Positions 6,197 to 8,671 of a stretch of 8,671 nt of DNA are shown here, piece by piece. The stretch's first letter is position 1. Every line of letters starts with the position of its first letter. Both the position numbers and the translations under genes were made by a program. The stretch spans positions 1 through 8,671 of the forward strand of contig JAJZDO010000825.1 in NCBI GenBank assembly GCA_021805955.1, read 5' to 3'. The notes under the pieces were generated by a model. It ran no database searches and was not told the origin of the DNA. It was given only the letters and a program-made list of their open reading frames with translations. Source of the DNA: Acidobacteriota bacterium. GTDB lineage: Bacteria; Acidobacteriota; Terriglobia; Terriglobales; Acidobacteriaceae.

Positions 6197-7495
6197 ATGG
6201 AAGAACACGAGGCCAGCCGCGCAGCTTATGTCACGATGGAACGGTCACGGGTGCCTCTTGGTCCCTTGAACAAAGGTCTGGGCCCCATGGATGGGCCGTT
6301 GACTCCGCTCCAGATTGCCGAGCAACGTTGGAACCTGTTACATGAGGATCTCAGCCTTCCGACCGCGGTCCTATACGAGGACAAGTTGGCGCATAACCTT
6401 GCGTGGATGCAGCGATTCATTCAGGCGTATGGCGTCAACCTGGCTCCGCACGGAAAAACCACCATGGCTCCTGCGCTTTTTGCGCGTCAACTCCAAACTG
6501 GGGCCTGGGGCATCACGCTGGCCACCGCACATCAGTCAAGAGTGGCGCATGAACATGGTGTCCGCCGCGTTTTGATGGCGAATCAACTGGTCGGGAAGCA
6601 GAATATGGAAATCGTCTCGCGCCTGTTACGGGATGAGACATTTGAGTTTCATTGTCTGGTCGACTCAGCCCAACAAGCGGACCAGCTTGGAGAATTTTTC
6701 TCTGTACATCGTCAAAAGCTGAATGTCTTGATCGAGTTGGGAGTTGACGGCGGACGTACCGGAATCCGCAATTCGCAGGAGCTCGATGCGCTGCTGGCTG
6801 CACTTCATCGCTGGCGCGATCACCTCGCTGTCTCTGGCGTCGAGTTGTATGAAGGCGTGCTGCAGGACGAAACAGCCATTCGTAAATTTCTGCACCGTGC
6901 CGTCGAGGTGGCGGCTAAGCTCGCGAAAGGGAATCACTTCGACCGGAATCCGGCGGTCCTTTCCGGCGCTGGTTCTGCATGGTATGACATTGTGGCGGAA
7001 GTATTCTCCGCTGCCGATATCGGATACCCAGTCGAGATCGTCTTGCGTCCAGGATGCTATCTGACGCATGACGTAGGTGTTTATCGTGAGGCCCAGATTC
7101 AGATCCAAAGCAGAAATCCGATCGCGCAGAAGATGCGATCCGGTCTGCTGCCTGCATTGCAGTTGTGGGCCTATGTGCAGTCCATCCCGGAAAAGGACAA
7201 GGCGATTCTCACACTGGGAAAACGCGACGCAGCCTTCGATGCCGGCTTGCCGACTCCCAGCCTGCACTACCGGCCTGGGCAGGCTAGACCGGATGCCTGC
7301 CCTAGCCGTTGGGAACTCTTCCGCATGATGGACCAACATGCTTATATGAAAATTTCCGAGGGTGACGATGTCCGGGTGGGGGACATGATTGGACTCGACA
7401 TCTCACATCCTTGCTTGACCTTCGATAAATGGCGTTACCTACCGGTGTTGGATTCCAGCTATCAGGTCATCGATATCGTGCAGACATTTTTCTAG
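6197..7495 (+). CDS. PLP-dependent D-serine dehydratase-like / amino acid deaminase family enzyme
   Basis: 432 residues, alanine-racemase fold type III enzyme with a C-terminal D-serine-dehydratase-like domain. The PLP lysine is K87 in APHGKTTM, near the start of the barrel. The metal pair H404-x-C406 is in SHPCLTFDKWR. Zinc-dependent D-serine dehydratases carry His-x-Cys there, whereas D-threonine aldolases carry His-x-Asp (from memory of characterised members). The cysteine therefore favours dehydratase/deaminase chemistry, converting a beta-hydroxy D-amino acid to keto acid and ammonia. RPGCYLTHD (about 290) is also typical of the family. An N-terminal extension of roughly 50 residues precedes the usual LPTAVLYEDKL beginning. 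The start at 6197 is backed by AGGGGGAA 4-5 nt upstream; an ATG at 6236 is a weaker alternative. It is the first gene of the rightward arm. D-threonine or hydroxyaspartate are alternative substrates. Confidence 0.9.
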   Translation: MEEHEASRAAYVTMERSRVPLGPLNKGLGPMDGPLTPLQIAEQRWNLLHEDLSLPTAVLYEDKLAHNLAWMQRFIQAYGVNLAPHGKTTMAPALFARQLQTGAWGITLATAHQSRVAHEHGVRRVLMANQLVGKQNMEIVSRLLRDETFEFHCLVDSAQQADQLGEFFSVHRQKLNVLIELGVDGGRTGIRNSQELDALLAALHRWRDHLAVSGVELYEGVLQDETAIRKFLHRAVEVAAKLAKGNHFDRNPAVLSGAGSAWYDIVAEVFSAADIGYPVEIVLRPGCYLTHDVGVYREAQIQIQSRNPIAQKMRSGLLPALQLWAYVQSIPEKDKAILTLGKRDAAFDAGLPTPSLHYRPGQARPDACPSRWELFRMMDQHAYMKISEGDDVRVGDMIGLDISHPCLTFDKWRYLPVLDSSYQVIDIVQTFF

Positions 7496-7520
7496 CGATT
7501 CGGCGGTTCCATGCCGAACG
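7496..7520 (+). other. Intercistronic hairpin between the PLP enzyme and amidase genes
   Basis: CG(A)TTCGGC (7496-7504) pairs with GCCGAACG (7513-7520) across an 8-nt loop: 8 bp with one bulged A, starting right after the TAG stop at 7493-7495. A run of seven T occurs only later, at 7537-7543, so it is not a standard intrinsic terminator. It may cause partial attenuation or protect the upstream message. Confidence 0.35.
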
Positions 7521-7554
7521 AAGAAATGCAGCGGAATTTTTTTAGGATAGACAC

Positions 7555-8671
7555 GTGCTGCAATTGCTACCGATCACAGACCAAATGGCCGCGCTGGAAG
7601 CCGGTCAAACGACCAGTCGTGAACTGGTCGAGAAATGCCTTGCGGCTGCGGCTGATCCCTCAGGCGAAGGCGCACGCGCCTTCACGCGAATCTATGATAC
7701 TTCTGCTCGACATGGGGCAGATGCCATCGATAAACAGCGTCGTACGGTCGTGGATCTGGGATCGCTTCTTGGCCTGCCAATCTCCGTCAAAGATCTTTTT
7801 GATGTCGCAGGAGAGCCGACGCCGGCCGGATCAAAAGTGCTGAAAAATGCGCCGCCCGCGACAAAAGATGCGGCTGTCATTAAACGCTTGCGAGCGGCCG
7901 GGGCAATCCTGGTCGGACGAACCAACATGACCGAGTTTGCCTTCTCCGGTCTGGGGATCAACCCGCACTACGGCACACCCCGCAATCCCTATGACCGGAC
8001 GAATGGGCGCATCCCAGGCGGTTCCTCTTCCGGCGCTGCCGTCTCCGTCGCCGATGGCATGGCTGCGGCGGCAATCGGCACAGACACCGGGGGCTCCCTC
8101 CGCATCCCTGCAGCACTCTGTGGTCTCACCGCATTCAAACCAACCGCGCGTCGCGTACCGCTGCAAGGCGTGCTGCCGTTATCTCGCAGTCTGGACTCCG
8201 TTGGTGCGATTGCTCCAACAGTTGCCTGCTGTGCACGGATTGATGCCGTTTTATCCGGCGATGCCCCCACGCCGTTGCTTCCTTGTGAAATGGCTGAACT
8301 CCGCGTCGGCGTTCTTCAAGGCTACGTGCTCGATGGATTGGATGCCTATGTCGCCCGTCGCTTTGAAGCGGCATTGTCCATTCTTTCCACGGCAGGCGCA
8401 CATCTGGCGGAAGTACGCTTCTCTACGCTGCATGAGATTCCCGAATCCTATGCCGGGGGTGGAATCCCTGCCTATGAATCGTACGACTGGCACCGTCAAC
8501 TCATCGCTACGCAAAGAGAGTTCTATGATCCGCGTGTCCTGGTGCGGATTCAGCGCGGAAAAGAAATCTCTCAGACGGATTATCTGGAACTGATGGATAC
8601 ACGCTGCCGAATAATTGCCGAAGCCGATCGTGCCTTTTCGGATTCGGATGTTTGGCTGCTGCCAACAGTGC
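7555..8671 (+). CDS. Amidase-signature family hydrolase (partial, runs off right edge)
   Basis: 372 codons are visible and the frame is still open at the edge (family length is usually 430-500). The Ser-cisSer-Lys triad is intact: K79 in SVKDLFD, S157 in PGGSSSGAAVSVA and nucleophile S181 in GTDTGGSLRIPAA. S157 and S181 are 24 apart, as in GatA and malonamidase E2. These enzymes hydrolyse amide bonds. The substrate cannot be read from sequence, and the family includes GatA, but the location favours a catabolic amidase. The start is GTG at 7555: an in-frame TAG lies at 7543-7545, the first in-frame ATG (7585) is already inside the domain, and AGGA (7544-7547) sits 7 nt upstream. It lies 59 nt after the PLP enzyme gene and is probably co-transcribed with it. 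A role could be release of an amino acid from an amide or N-carbamoyl/acyl derivative (inference). Confidence 0.9.
   Translation, partial: MLQLLPITDQMAALEAGQTTSRELVEKCLAAAADPSGEGARAFTRIYDTSARHGADAIDKQRRTVVDLGSLLGLPISVKDLFDVAGEPTPAGSKVLKNAPPATKDAAVIKRLRAAGAILVGRTNMTEFAFSGLGINPHYGTPRNPYDRTNGRIPGGSSSGAAVSVADGMAAAAIGTDTGGSLRIPAALCGLTAFKPTARRVPLQGVLPLSRSLDSVGAIAPTVACCARIDAVLSGDAPTPLLPCEMAELRVGVLQGYVLDGLDAYVARRFEAALSILSTAGAHLAEVRFSTLHEIPESYAGGGIPAYESYDWHRQLIATQREFYDPRVLVRIQRGKEISQTDYLELMDTRCRIIAEADRAFSDSDVWLLPTV

Noticed and set aside
6665..7339. Minus-strand frame of 224 codons
   Set aside because: Antisense to the PLP enzyme gene; no domain and no plausible ribosome-binding site.
7511..7843. Plus-strand frame of 110 codons starting at the ATG in the hairpin loop
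   Set aside because: It overlaps the amidase N-terminus in another frame, lacks a ribosome-binding site and has no recognisable motif.
7937..8593. Plus-strand ATG-initiated frame of 218 codons
   Set aside because: It lies out of frame inside the amidase gene, whose frame carries the complete Ser-cisSer-Lys signature. The 218-codon translation has no sensible domain.
1..8671. CRISPR array, tRNA/rRNA genes or insertion sequence ends
   Set aside because: I found no regularly spaced repeats, no cloverleaf or rRNA stretches, and no paired terminal inverted repeats with a transposase in the window.

Overview
The window reads as ordinary chromosomal DNA of a moderately GC-rich bacterium. Acidobacteriota is my best guess, from the flavour of the small secreted protein and the mobile-element-like fragment at the left edge. 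This is an impression from memory, not a search result. All genes except the left-edge fragment and the secreted orphan belong to families I can name from intact motifs.

Left third (1-2765): the 3' end of a mobile-element-associated reading frame (to 322) is followed by a tail-on glutamine synthetase gene on the minus strand (374-1804). That enzyme is type I-like, with an N-terminal extension and no NLYDLP adenylylation loop. A gene-free stretch of about 350 bases (1805-2151) holds its likely promoter. Next comes a short plus-strand gene (2152-2703) for an unrecognised exported protein. It ends against the next cluster at a convergent intergenic hairpin.

Right two thirds (2766-8671): a divergently arranged D-amino-acid utilisation cluster. 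Leftward from the 6081-6196 control region run an N-acyl-D-amino-acid deacylase, a RidA-family enamine/imine deaminase and a GntP/DsdX-family permease, with gaps of 49 and 59 nt. Rightward run a PLP enzyme of the D-serine dehydratase-like family and an amidase-signature enzyme. The amidase starts at GTG and is cut by the window edge. An imperfect palindrome (6153-6181) overlaps candidate -10 boxes of both arms.

Proposed logic (inference): the permease imports a D-amino acid or a derivative. The deacylase, and perhaps the amidase, free the D-amino acid. The PLP enzyme removes ammonia through a reactive enamine, and RidA hydrolyses that enamine/imine to the keto acid. Glutamine synthetase could assimilate the ammonia, but it lies beyond an unrelated gene and need not be part of the system. 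The individual families are well known. What merits attention is the five-gene divergent architecture and its apparent shared operator, not a new enzyme class.
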